From an uncultured Bacteroidales bacterium (GTDB lineage Bacteria > Bacteroidota > Bacteroidia > Bacteroidales > UBA932), in assembly GCA_949295645.1 (NCBI GenBank), contig CASFLY010000130.1, forward strand, positions 1 through 64,000: a stretch of 64,000 nucleotides of DNA. Direction: 5' to 3'. The notes under the pieces are model-generated. The model was not told where the DNA came from. It saw only the letters and a program-made list of their open reading frames with translations, and ran no database searches. Shown piece by piece: positions 15,933 to 25,087 of the stretch (its first letter is position 1; the number at the start of each line of letters is the position of its first letter). Made by a program: the position numbers and the translations under genes.

Positions 15933-17120
15933 ATGTATTATAATATGGACTTAAATAAATTAAAGCTTCAGTATCGTGATGAACTGTTGGATTCGGTTCT
16001 CCCGTTCTGGCTGGAACACTCCCAGGACAGGGAATGCGGAGGATATTACACCTGCCTCGACAGGGACGGAAGCGTGTATGACACCGACAAGTTCATCTGG
16101 CTTCAGGGTCGCGAGGTGTGGATGTTCGCCATGCTGTACAATAAGGTAGAGCGCAGGAAAGAATGGCTCGACTGTGCGGTTCAGGGAGGGGAGTTCCTGA
16201 AAAAATACGGCCATGACGGCAACTATGACTTCTATTTTTCCCTGACACGCGAAGGCCGGCCTCTGATCCAGCCGTACAACATCTTCTCTAACACTTTTGC
16301 CTGCATGGCATTCGCCCAGCTGGCCGAAGCTACCGGGAATGCGGAATATGCCGACATAGCCAAGAGGACCTTCGACCGGATCCTGGCCCGCAAGGATAAT
16401 CCAAAGGGAATCTGGGAAAAATCCTATCCCGGAACCAGGCCTTTGAAAGGGTTCGCCCTGCCGATGATCATCTGCAACATGGCCCTTGAAATAGAAAATA
16501 TCATAGACGACAAGTCTCTCCTCGACAGTACGATACATAACTGCCTGCACGAGGTGCTCGATGTCTTCTACAAGGATGAGGTCGGGATGATGGTGGAAAA
16601 CGTGTCGTCTGTCGACAATTCCCTTGTGGACTGTTTCGAAGGCCGGGTGATCAATCCGGGGCACAACCTCGAGTCTTTATGGTTCCTGATGAACCTGGGC
16701 GTGCGTCTCGGAGACAGGGCCCTGATAGACAGGTGCGTGAAAATCGCCCTTAATGTGATAGATTTCGGGTGGGACAGGCAGTATGGCGGCATATTCTACT
16801 TTATGGACAGGAAAGGGTATCCGCAGCAGCAGTTGGAGTGGGATCAGAAACTCTGGTGGGTGCACATAGAGTCTGCCATAGCAATGCTGAAAGGCTGGCA
16901 GCTGACGGGGAACACGCAGTGCCTCGACTGGTTCTCCAAACTCCATGACTATATGTGGAACAACTTCAAGGACAAGGAATACCCGGAATGGTTCGGCTAT
17001 CTGAACAGGCGCGGAGAGATGCTTCTTCCTCTGAAAGGAGGAAAGTGGAAAGGCTGTTTCCACGTGCCGCGCGGCCTGTACCAGATATGGCAGATTCTCG
17101 AATCCGCAACAAAAGAATAG
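15933..17120 (+). CDS. N-acylglucosamine 2-epimerase (AGE/RnBP) family enzyme
   Basis: A 395-residue cytosolic (alpha/alpha)6-barrel isomerase with no signal peptide. Family motifs are GREVWMF (59-65), NPGHNLESLWF with His244, WWVHIESA with His311, and CFHVPRGLYQ with His377. His244 and His377 line up with the two catalytic histidines described for the family. Relatives act on N-acetylglucosamine, cellobiose or mannose, and sequence alone does not pick one. It is the first gene of the PUL1 plus-strand operon, 42 bases before susC, so it should process the imported sugar. No neuraminate lyase is present, which argues against simple sialic-acid catabolism. A second ATG at 15945 is possible. Confidence 0.88.
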   Translation: MYYNMDLNKLKLQYRDELLDSVLPFWLEHSQDRECGGYYTCLDRDGSVYDTDKFIWLQGREVWMFAMLYNKVERRKEWLDCAVQGGEFLKKYGHDGNYDFYFSLTREGRPLIQPYNIFSNTFACMAFAQLAEATGNAEYADIAKRTFDRILARKDNPKGIWEKSYPGTRPLKGFALPMIICNMALEIENIIDDKSLLDSTIHNCLHEVLDVFYKDEVGMMVENVSSVDNSLVDCFEGRVINPGHNLESLWFLMNLGVRLGDRALIDRCVKIALNVIDFGWDRQYGGIFYFMDRKGYPQQQLEWDQKLWWVHIESAIAMLKGWQLTGNTQCLDWFSKLHDYMWNNFKDKEYPEWFGYLNRRGEMLLPLKGGKWKGCFHVPRGLYQIWQILESATKE

Positions 17121-17162
17121 AAGGATTTCGTCGATTACAACTATAACCATAACCACAACATT

Positions 17163-20100
17163 ATGTCGAACTTGACTGTCAAATTCAAACTGTCGGTAAC
17201 AGCGATAGCTGCGGCAGTGTTCATGCTTCCGGCCTCGGCGCAGTCCGGATTCATGGTTCAGGGTACGGTCACCGATCAGCAGGGAGAGCCTATCATAGGC
17301 GCGACCGTGATGGAAGGTGACGGTACTGCAACGGGGGGGGGTACGATTACCGATCTGGACGGAAGATATCAGGTCTCGGTAAGCGGCTCTGACGCCACTC
17401 TGACATTCTCATTCCTCGGATTCGAATCCGAGACGATCCACGTAAACGGACGCGCACGCATCGATCTCGTAATGAGACAGTCCACCCAGGCGTTGGACGA
17501 AAGTGTGGTAGTCGCGTACGGCAGCCAGAAAAAGATAAATGTAACCGGTGCCATTTCGCAGGTAAGCAACAACGAACTGAAAAAAGCTCCTGCAGGCAAC
17601 CTTTCGGCATCGCTTGCCGGGAAACTTCCCGGTCTCGTGACCCGTCAGACCAGCGGACAGCCTGGAGCTGACGGGGCGTCTATGTATATAAGGGGTATAG
17701 GTGCCGGTGACGGTCAGATGCTCGTAGTGGTGGACGGGGTGATCAGGTCCTTCCCGGAACTCAATCCGGATGAAATCGAGTCGATCACTATCCTTAAAGA
17801 TGCCACGGCGGCAGCAGCATACGGAGTCAGGGCATCCGCAGGCGTGATGATCGTGACGACCAAGAGGGGCTCCCTCTCCAAGCCGACCGTGACGCTGAAC
17901 TCGTCGGTGACCCTCAGTACGAATGCGAATTTCCCTGAATTCCTTGACGGACCGGAATACGCATATTGGTACAACAAAGCACAGGAACTTGACGGAATCC
18001 CTCTTGAAAACAGAAGATTTACCCCCGAGGAAATAGACAGAATCACAAATGGTGACCCTCTTGGAATCTATGGGAATACCGACTGGTTCGATCTTCTGTT
18101 CCGGGATTGTGCCCCTACCTACACAAACAATATTTCCCTCTCGGGTGGTACAGAAAAAGTAAAATATTTCGTATCATTGGGCGCATACAACCAGCAGGGT
18201 ATCATCAAACGGACATCGTACAACAGATACAATGCCAGAATCAACCTCGATGCCCAGGTGTCACGGGATTTCTCTCTGTCAGTGGGAATAGCAGCCAGAG
18301 AATCAATCCAGAAAGAACCTGGACTCTCTGCCGGGATCGGCTCGTATGCCTCCATTTTTCAGCAAGCTCTCCTCATGTATCCGTACTTGCCGGTAGAAAA
18401 AGATGGTCTGCCGGTAGGTAGCAGTAATGCCGACGGCAATGGAAACCAGAATCCTATTGCAGCCCGCGACCTTTCGGGAGAGACTTCGAACAAGAATACG
18501 AAAGTCGAAACGAATATTACGCTTCAGTATAAGGCTCCGTTTCTTAAAGGACTGGCTTTCAGGCTTACAGGCTCTTATGACAAGAGCTTTACGATGAAAA
18601 AGATAGAGCAGAAAGCCTATCAGATAAACGTGTACAGTCAGGCCACGCGTACTTATTCCGTCGAATGGGCAAGGCATTTGTCGGGCGGAAAATCCCAGGT
18701 CAATCAGTGGTATACGGATGTCGCGGACTACATGATACAACCTGCCATAGAGTATAAGAACACGTTCGGAAAGCATAATGTCGGCGTTCTTTTCCTCTAT
18801 GAATACAGCCGCTCGAACGATTCGAGTCTCTCCGGCGGAATGCAGGACTATAAAATCACTGACATCATGGACATTACCTACGGAGATGAAATCATCCCGT
18901 CTCTGGTAAAAGGCGGTCATGGCGTCAACAGAAGGGCAGGATATGTAGGCAGGCTGAATTACAATTACGCCGAAAAATACCTTTTCGAATTTACGATGAG
19001 ATATGACGGGACTCCTTATCTTCCGAAAGAAAACCGCTGGGGCCTGTTCCCTGGTGCTTCATTCGGATGGAGAATTTCTCAGGAGCCTTTCTTCAAGAAT
19101 AACGTACATTTTGTGGACAACCTCAAGCTGAGGCTATCGGCAGGACGTCTCGGGAGTGACAGATCTCTTGATTATTCGTATTCTTACATCTCGACTATGT
19201 CGAAAGGGCCGGATCCGGTCGTCATGATAGGCAATACCCCGTCTTACTACATTTCCCCATCCACTCCACCGAATACCGGTCTTAGATGGCAGACGACTGA
19301 CACATACAATTTCGGTATAGAATCCTCGATGTGGAGAGGGCTGCTCGGAATCGAGTTCGATGCTTTCTATATGAGAACAAAGGACAAACTCGAAGCACAG
19401 TCCTCCACTTTCCCTCCTTCGATGGGAAGCTACTATCCTACCTACATCAATTACGGAGAACACGAAAACAAAGGTATAGAACTCGTTCTTTCGCATCAGA
19501 ACAGGATCAAGGACTTCTTCTACAGCATCCGGGGAAACCTGTCCTGGGCAAGGAACAAGATCCTGAAAATCACCGAGGACCCGAACCAGCCCGCCTATAT
19601 GAGAAGTACTGGCAGACCTATGGGGCAGTATTATGGATTCGAAGCTTTAGGACTTTTCCAGACTCAGGAAGAAGTGGATTCGAGCCCTACATACGGCCCG
19701 ACTCTTCCGGGAGATGTCAAGCTCAGGGATGTTAACAAGGACGGCCGTATCACGTGGGAGCAGGACAGGTTGCCGATAGGAAGAAGTTCTACTCCAGAGA
19801 TGATGTTCGGCCTTAATCTCAGCGGTGAATGGAAAGGTCTGGATTTCAATATCTTCTTCCAAGGGGCGGCATTGTGTGACATTCCTCTTTGCGGACGCTA
19901 TGCGGAAAAGGATGGAATCTATGACAATACCTTCTACACAAGACCGTTCGCTTTTGACGGGAATGCCCCGAAATATCTAGTGGAAGGCGCCTGGACTCCG
20001 GAAAATCCTGATGCAAAATATCCACGACTCGGCATAGAAAGTCGTTCGAACGGCGGAAAAATGTCATCCTGGTGGATAGTGAACGGAGCGTATCTGAGAC

Positions 20101-20303
20101 TCAAGTCTGTACAGATCGGCTACAGTCTTCCTGCAAGGATCATCAACAAGGCCGGAATCGAGAAAGTGAGATTCTATTTTGCCGGAGGAAATCTGGTGAC
20201 ATGGTCGGCACTCCCGTATCTCGATCCGGAAATGCCGGATGTGAACCAGGGATATTATCCTCAGCAGCGTACATTCGAATTCGGTCTCAACTTTACATTC
20301 TAA
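17163..20303 (+). CDS. SusC-family TonB-dependent transporter, PUL1
   Basis: A 1046-residue outer-membrane importer working with the SusD encoded next. Order: signal peptide to about residue 27 (PASAQS), carboxypeptidase-regulatory-like domain about 30-105 (GTVTDQQGEPIIGATV, TDLDGRYQV), plug with GQPGADGASMYIRGIG and DEIESITILKDATAAAAYG, then a 22-strand barrel ending RTFEFGLNFTF. Energy comes from TonB/ExbBD. A run of nine G at codons 57-60 sits in the loop before TDLDG. A one-base change there would end translation early, so the gene may be phase-variable. It follows the epimerase by 42 bases. Substrate unknown. Confidence 0.96.
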   Translation: MSNLTVKFKLSVTAIAAAVFMLPASAQSGFMVQGTVTDQQGEPIIGATVMEGDGTATGGGTITDLDGRYQVSVSGSDATLTFSFLGFESETIHVNGRARIDLVMRQSTQALDESVVVAYGSQKKINVTGAISQVSNNELKKAPAGNLSASLAGKLPGLVTRQTSGQPGADGASMYIRGIGAGDGQMLVVVDGVIRSFPELNPDEIESITILKDATAAAAYGVRASAGVMIVTTKRGSLSKPTVTLNSSVTLSTNANFPEFLDGPEYAYWYNKAQELDGIPLENRRFTPEEIDRITNGDPLGIYGNTDWFDLLFRDCAPTYTNNISLSGGTEKVKYFVSLGAYNQQGIIKRTSYNRYNARINLDAQVSRDFSLSVGIAARESIQKEPGLSAGIGSYASIFQQALLMYPYLPVEKDGLPVGSSNADGNGNQNPIAARDLSGETSNKNTKVETNITLQYKAPFLKGLAFRLTGSYDKSFTMKKIEQKAYQINVYSQATRTYSVEWARHLSGGKSQVNQWYTDVADYMIQPAIEYKNTFGKHNVGVLFLYEYSRSNDSSLSGGMQDYKITDIMDITYGDEIIPSLVKGGHGVNRRAGYVGRLNYNYAEKYLFEFTMRYDGTPYLPKENRWGLFPGASFGWRISQEPFFKNNVHFVDNLKLRLSAGRLGSDRSLDYSYSYISTMSKGPDPVVMIGNTPSYYISPSTPPNTGLRWQTTDTYNFGIESSMWRGLLGIEFDAFYMRTKDKLEAQSSTFPPSMGSYYPTYINYGEHENKGIELVLSHQNRIKDFFYSIRGNLSWARNKILKITEDPNQPAYMRSTGRPMGQYYGFEALGLFQTQEEVDSSPTYGPTLPGDVKLRDVNKDGRITWEQDRLPIGRSSTPEMMFGLNLSGEWKGLDFNIFFQGAALCDIPLCGRYAEKDGIYDNTFYTRPFAFDGNAPKYLVEGAWTPENPDAKYPRLGIESRSNGGKMSSWWIVNGAYLRLKSVQIGYSLPARIINKAGIEKVRFYFAGGNLVTWSALPYLDPEMPDVNQGYYPQQRTFEFGLNFTF
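17333..17341 (+). repeat. Run of nine G inside the PUL1 susC
   Basis: The run spans the third base of codon 57 to the second base of codon 61 (Thr-Gly-Gly-Gly-Thr) and is in frame at nine. Related SusC proteins usually have a shorter loop here. Candidate slipped-strand site; a sequencing homopolymer error is the alternative. Confidence 0.6.
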
Positions 20304-20313
20304 TCCGAAGATT

Positions 20314-21891
20314 ATGAAAATGAAGAAAATAATAAAAATATTCTCGTTGGTTGCCGTTGTAGCTGCAGCCGGATGCTCTATGGATCCGATACTCACTTCG
20401 AGTTACCCCGAGACCATAGCCTGGAGCAGTGAAGCCAATGTGGAAATGTATCTGAACAAATTCTATCCGCTTATAGGCCAGGATTACTATACGACAGCCG
20501 TTGAGGATGATGCCTGCAGCGATATTCTCAAGATGAATTCGCCGACAGCGGATCAGAATCTGTTCGCATATGGTTCGGTCGAAATCACTCCTGCCCAGAA
20601 CATATTCAACAACTGGGAATGGGGACATAACTGGGCGCTTGAATGCTGCCGTTTTCTGGACGGTCTGAAAAAATACGGAACAGGTCTTCCAGAAGATGTA
20701 CAGTTGCGTGCAGAGGCGGAAGTCAGATGGTTCAGAGCACATGTTTATTTTGAAATGGCCAGGAGGTACGGTGCAAGCGTCGTAATCTACAGGGAGCTTC
20801 CCGAGCTCGGCTCTAAGGATCATGCCAGATGCGAGCCGGACGATTGCTGGGATTTTATAGCCGAAGACCTGGATTTCGCCGCGAAGAATCTTCCTGTCAC
20901 AGCTCAGGCGGGGAAACTCACCAAAGGCGCGGCATACGGACTGAAAGCCAGAGCCATGCTTTATGCGGAACGCTGGAAAGCCTGTACAGATGCCGTAGAG
21001 GAGCTTGAAAAGCTGAACCTCTATGACCTTGAAGACGATTACGCGGAACTTTTCCTGTATAAGCGTTCGAAAGGAGTGAGTGTTGAGAGCATCGTCGAAT
21101 TCGGTTTCCAGTATCCGGATCTCTCCTATTCGTTCGACTATTTCTACTGCCCGCCTCTCGATGGCGGATATGCACAGGTCAGCCCTACCGAAGAACTTGT
21201 GTCACAGTACCAGATGGCAGACGGAAGTGATTTCAGCTGGGACAATCCTGCCCATGCCGCTGATCCTTACACAGGACGGGAAAAGAGGTTTTATGCCTCA
21301 ATCCTTTATAACGGGGCATCATGGAAAGGCCGTACGATCGACACGACTCCAGGAACGGATGATGGAGTTGCGATAGGTGGCGGGACCACATCGACAGGCT
21401 ATTATATGCGGAAACTCTTCGACCCGAACCAGACCGGCGGCTTTACCGGAGGTGATCTTACCTACTACTACATGAGATATGCAGAAGTACTTCTCATATA
21501 TGCCGAGGCCATGGCGGAACAGAACAAGTTAACAGAAGCACTTACAGCCCTGAACAGGGTGCGCTCCCGTGCAGGTTTTACCACGGAACTTCAGACCTCA
21601 AGCAAGAACGAATTCATGGAATGGCTCAGGCACGAGCGAATGATAGAGCTCGCATTCGAGGGACATCGTTTCTGGGATCTGAGGCGCTGGGGACTGGCTG
21701 TAAGAACACTCGGCAATACTCATCTTACCGGCGTCAGACCGGTTTCAGGTTCGGATGGAATCACTTATCAGCAGTTTGATGCTGATAACGGAAAAAGACG
21801 CAGATACCTCGACAAGTACGAACGTTTCCCGATTCCGGCCGTAGAGTTGCAGCGGAACGAACTTATGGAGCAATTTGACGAATGGAAATAA
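20314..21891 (+). CDS. SusD/RagB-family surface glycan-binding lipoprotein, PUL1
   Basis: A 525-residue lipoprotein with lipobox VVAAAGCS (Cys21). It forms the lid over the SusC barrel and captures glycan at the cell surface. The SusD fold shows in the TPR-like helices (AEAEVRWFRAHVYFEMARRYG) and the C-terminal signature LRHERMIELAFEGHRFWDLRRWG. It lies 10 bases after susC, so both are made from one message. The ending DKYERFPIPAVELQRN is typical of the family. The ligand cannot be read from the sequence. Confidence 0.95.
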   Translation: MKMKKIIKIFSLVAVVAAAGCSMDPILTSSYPETIAWSSEANVEMYLNKFYPLIGQDYYTTAVEDDACSDILKMNSPTADQNLFAYGSVEITPAQNIFNNWEWGHNWALECCRFLDGLKKYGTGLPEDVQLRAEAEVRWFRAHVYFEMARRYGASVVIYRELPELGSKDHARCEPDDCWDFIAEDLDFAAKNLPVTAQAGKLTKGAAYGLKARAMLYAERWKACTDAVEELEKLNLYDLEDDYAELFLYKRSKGVSVESIVEFGFQYPDLSYSFDYFYCPPLDGGYAQVSPTEELVSQYQMADGSDFSWDNPAHAADPYTGREKRFYASILYNGASWKGRTIDTTPGTDDGVAIGGGTTSTGYYMRKLFDPNQTGGFTGGDLTYYYMRYAEVLLIYAEAMAEQNKLTEALTALNRVRSRAGFTTELQTSSKNEFMEWLRHERMIELAFEGHRFWDLRRWGLAVRTLGNTHLTGVRPVSGSDGITYQQFDADNGKRRRYLDKYERFPIPAVELQRNELMEQFDEWK

Positions 21892-21925
21892 TAACATTAA
21901 CGATAACCTTTAAAATTCAATTGAC

Positions 21926-23383
21926 ATGAATGCAAAACATTTTTTAACAGCACTTGCAGCTTTGGCGGTGGTTTCCATAACATCATGCAAGCCGGAAGAA
22001 GACTATACCGGACCTGCCGGTGACGGACTTCTGAACTTTACCGTGATGATTCCGGATCAGGACGGAGAATACAGCGCTACCAAGAAAGGCCCGTACGAGG
22101 ACGGAGAGACCATTTATATTGAAGTTCCTACCACATACGAGAATCCGGTGGATCTTACAGTACTCGAGGCATATGCCAGCTTTGACAATAACTGTCACGC
22201 AGAACCTTCCGTACCTTCCATTATCGATTTGTCCAAGCCATATACGATTACGGTCGTGGACGGTCAGGGAAATACGAAGACCCATTACATCGAGGTCAGG
22301 CTCGTGTATCCGAGGGTAATGGTAAAGGAATCCTGGAGGCAGGACAATTATGCCCTTCAGTTGCAGTACACACACGGTATGAGTATGGCCGTGAACGCCG
22401 ATAATATCTACATCCTTGACGCTATCCAGAATGTCGGCAATACCATCAAAGTATATAAAAGGTCGGACGGAACCTTTGTGGAGGACATCGTTTTCACTGA
22501 AGACATTTCATACATACACCAGATAAACTTCGATGCTGCTGGCAGACTTGTCTGCACAAGACACAACATGTACGGAGCCGGCTTCAGACTTTATCTTTAT
22601 GATTTGAAGGCCAAAACGTGGGAAGGTCCGGTCATTGACTATGTCCCGGCAGCGGAAGGTGAACCTGTATTGCCAGGTCTTGAAAATGGCGATACCGAGC
22701 TCGGATGGAGAACTACCCTTATCGGAGATATGAAACAGGGAAAAGCGTATGTGTACACTACCACCAAACCCGGCGGACAGGAATATTATATGTGGGAGTT
22801 CAATGATGGAACTCCGGTCAGCAACAATCCTAAAGTGACAAGATACTCAAATGCCAGGGAAGCATGGACATATGCAGTGGTGAGAAGATGCTCTCTTGAT
22901 GCAGATTCCGATCATTATATCGCCTATGTCAACACGGATGGTTCTACCTACAGCGAAACAAGTTTCGAACAGTTTACCACGACCGGAGATGTCATTACGA
23001 TGAATCCTGCGAATTTCGGAATGAGAATCCTTGACTTCAATACATTCACCGTAAACGGTGAAGAGTGGCTGGCCCTGACATATCAGGACAGTGAAACGAG
23101 ATACAGCGGGACACATCTTGCAGTATATGACATTACCGACAGGGAACAGTGGAGCATGACACCTGAAGACCCAGGATACAATTTCACTTTCAGGTTCTAC
23201 AACAGTTCGGCATTCGGCGGAACAAATTATGAGTCTTTAGGTAGTGTATGTCCGTATGTGGACGGGGACAAGGCCTATATCTATGTGACTTCCGCAGCTA
23301 AAGGTGGCAATCCTGATGAGGACAATGTCGCAGCATGCCTCATCTGCTACGAAATGGCTTACATGCAGCAGTCTGAAAATTGA
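21926..23383 (+). CDS. DUF5018-type lipoprotein, PUL1 (SusE-position protein)
   Basis: A 485-residue lipoprotein (ITSCKP, Cys21) placed where SusE/F-like glycan-binding proteins usually sit. Residues 30-130 look like the DUF5018 immunoglobulin-like region, ending LSKPYTITVVDGQGNTKTHYIEV. Residues 135-485 look like a beta-propeller, with repeats such as NADNIYILDAIQNVG and FNTFTVNGEEWLALTYQDS. A second, diverged relative occurs in PUL2 at 33160-34890 in the same position after susD, so the two loci share a core module. Probably a surface glycan-binding protein, but no binding residues are known to me. Confidence 0.75.
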   Translation: MNAKHFLTALAALAVVSITSCKPEEDYTGPAGDGLLNFTVMIPDQDGEYSATKKGPYEDGETIYIEVPTTYENPVDLTVLEAYASFDNNCHAEPSVPSIIDLSKPYTITVVDGQGNTKTHYIEVRLVYPRVMVKESWRQDNYALQLQYTHGMSMAVNADNIYILDAIQNVGNTIKVYKRSDGTFVEDIVFTEDISYIHQINFDAAGRLVCTRHNMYGAGFRLYLYDLKAKTWEGPVIDYVPAAEGEPVLPGLENGDTELGWRTTLIGDMKQGKAYVYTTTKPGGQEYYMWEFNDGTPVSNNPKVTRYSNAREAWTYAVVRRCSLDADSDHYIAYVNTDGSTYSETSFEQFTTTGDVITMNPANFGMRILDFNTFTVNGEEWLALTYQDSETRYSGTHLAVYDITDREQWSMTPEDPGYNFTFRFYNSSAFGGTNYESLGSVCPYVDGDKAYIYVTSAAKGGNPDEDNVAACLICYEMAYMQQSEN

Positions 23384-23398
23384 CAGACCATATCAATC

Positions 23399-23438
23399 AG
23401 CCGGGTAAATGCAGGTTGACAATGTTTTTTACCCGGCT
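23399..23438 (+). terminator. Hairpin between the DUF5018 and DUF4434 genes of PUL1
   Basis: AGCCGGGTAAA and TTTACCCGGCT are perfect 11-base arms around an 18-base loop, followed by TTT. It could terminate part of the transcript so that downstream enzyme genes are expressed less than susCD. Confidence 0.7.
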
Positions 23439-23461
23439 TTTAACATTAACACAAATAACCG

Positions 23462-25087
23462 ATGGGCAGAATCATATCATATATTCTTGCAGGTGCCGCA
23501 CTCCTGTGTATGGCATCCTGCGACAAGACCAAGGGCGGCGACTCTTCCGACTCGGAACAGAAGGAAAAGGAGGTGCAGGAACTTCTCGGAAAAGTCAAGG
23601 CAGTCAAGACGATCAACACTTTCGATGAGGAAGCGTGCTGGTACTATTACATAAATCACGCGAACAATTCCCCGCAGGCCACTTTGGAAAAGCGTGTCAT
23701 CACGAGCAACAAGGTGGAAGGCCGGGGCGCTTTCGTGATGACATACAAGTTCAGCGGCACCAGCACTGACGGCAAGCCGGAGACAGTCTTTTTCCAGCAG
23801 AAATGGGGCGATTATTCTTCAGACCTGAGTTTCTGTCCGTTAGGGCTTTCCATCTGGATCAAGGGACGTCCGGACAATTCCGGCTCCTTCAGGTTCGTCC
23901 TTATGCAGGATGAGGTCCTGGCAGCCAACAACCATGTGGAACGCAGTACATTCGAGTACACTGACCCGGATATTCTGAAACACGACGGCTGGCAGAGGCT
24001 GGTGATACCGTACAGCTGGTTCAAACCGGCTGAGGGGACTACGGAGCAGCTTGATTTGTCCCGGAACATAGGCTACAGGATAGAAATCGTAAGCGACGGA
24101 GAGGCTACTGGGAACAACGAGTTCATTATGGACAACTTAGAGCAGCTTACATACTACGAGCCCGAGTACACCGGGAAGCCTGAGTTCTCGAGCCTTTTCA
24201 TCCAGCTGAATTCCGTTTATCAGAACACCGACTGGGACGAAGCCTTCACTGCCTGCAAGGAAGCCGGCATCGACACCTGGATCATACAGTACAGCGTGGG
24301 CTTCGGCGTGGAGAACAACGTGTCCTGGTACACCGGTTCGCAGGCTGAATGGGTCACTGACGACTATGACATCATCGACAGGATGGTGGAGGCTGCGGAG
24401 CGTTGCGGATTCAAACTCATCTTCGGGCTGTTCGGAGGCGACTACAGCAAGGTGAACACGGAGGACCAGACAGTGTACGACGAACTTCTGCGCAAGAACA
24501 AGATAGTGGCCGACGAGCTGTACGAGAGGTTCGGCGACAGCCCTTGCTTCGACGGCTGGTACATCACCGAGGAGTTCCACGACGGGACCTACCCTGTGGG
24601 CTGGCATGCCGAAAAGGCGAGGAAATGCCTGGCGAACTATCTTCAGGGCGTGGCGGCATACGTCAAGACTTTCCCGAACAAATACCCTGTTTCCATAGCT
24701 CCGGCCTTGTGGAGAGGTCTGCCGGCAGACAAGTGCGGGGAATGGTTCGAACTGCTGTTCACCGACACTCCGGACATAGACTATCTTTACCTGCAGGACT
24801 GCGCGGGACGCTGCTGCACCGACGTGGATGTGGATCTTCCGAACTACTACAGCTACATCAAGAAGGCCTGCGACAAGACGGGCGTGGAATTCGGTGTCGA
24901 CGTGGAATCGTTCCTGTCATGCTCCTGCCCGGACGAGCCTTACCGCGAGAAGACCTGGGAAGAGCTTCAGGAGCAGCTCTTTGTGGCCGGAATGTTCACG
25001 GAACACATCACGAATTTCAGCTGGGCCACATTCAAGCCCGGACAGGCCGGTTTCGAGGGTTATAAGGCATACGTAAACGGAGAATAG
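23462..25087 (+). CDS. DUF4434-type TIM-barrel lipoprotein with N-terminal binding module
   Basis: A 541-residue lipoprotein (CMASCDK, Cys20). Residues 40-230 resemble a beta-sandwich of the CIA30/carbohydrate-binding type (GLSIWIKGR, WQRLVIPYSWF, NNEFIMDNLEQL). Residues 243-541 are a DUF4434-like barrel with Glu370/371 in FDGWYITEEFHDG, QD at 445-446 and Glu482 in FGVDVESFLS. These match the two-glutamate pattern of the other three relatives. A likely surface glycosidase, unproven. It follows a terminator-like hairpin and directly precedes the second DUF4434 gene with no spacer. The cluster of cysteines at 450-452 and 487-489 is unusual for the family. Confidence 0.75.
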   Translation: MGRIISYILAGAALLCMASCDKTKGGDSSDSEQKEKEVQELLGKVKAVKTINTFDEEACWYYYINHANNSPQATLEKRVITSNKVEGRGAFVMTYKFSGTSTDGKPETVFFQQKWGDYSSDLSFCPLGLSIWIKGRPDNSGSFRFVLMQDEVLAANNHVERSTFEYTDPDILKHDGWQRLVIPYSWFKPAEGTTEQLDLSRNIGYRIEIVSDGEATGNNEFIMDNLEQLTYYEPEYTGKPEFSSLFIQLNSVYQNTDWDEAFTACKEAGIDTWIIQYSVGFGVENNVSWYTGSQAEWVTDDYDIIDRMVEAAERCGFKLIFGLFGGDYSKVNTEDQTVYDELLRKNKIVADELYERFGDSPCFDGWYITEEFHDGTYPVGWHAEKARKCLANYLQGVAAYVKTFPNKYPVSIAPALWRGLPADKCGEWFELLFTDTPDIDYLYLQDCAGRCCTDVDVDLPNYYSYIKKACDKTGVEFGVDVESFLSCSCPDEPYREKTWEELQEQLFVAGMFTEHITNFSWATFKPGQAGFEGYKAYVNGE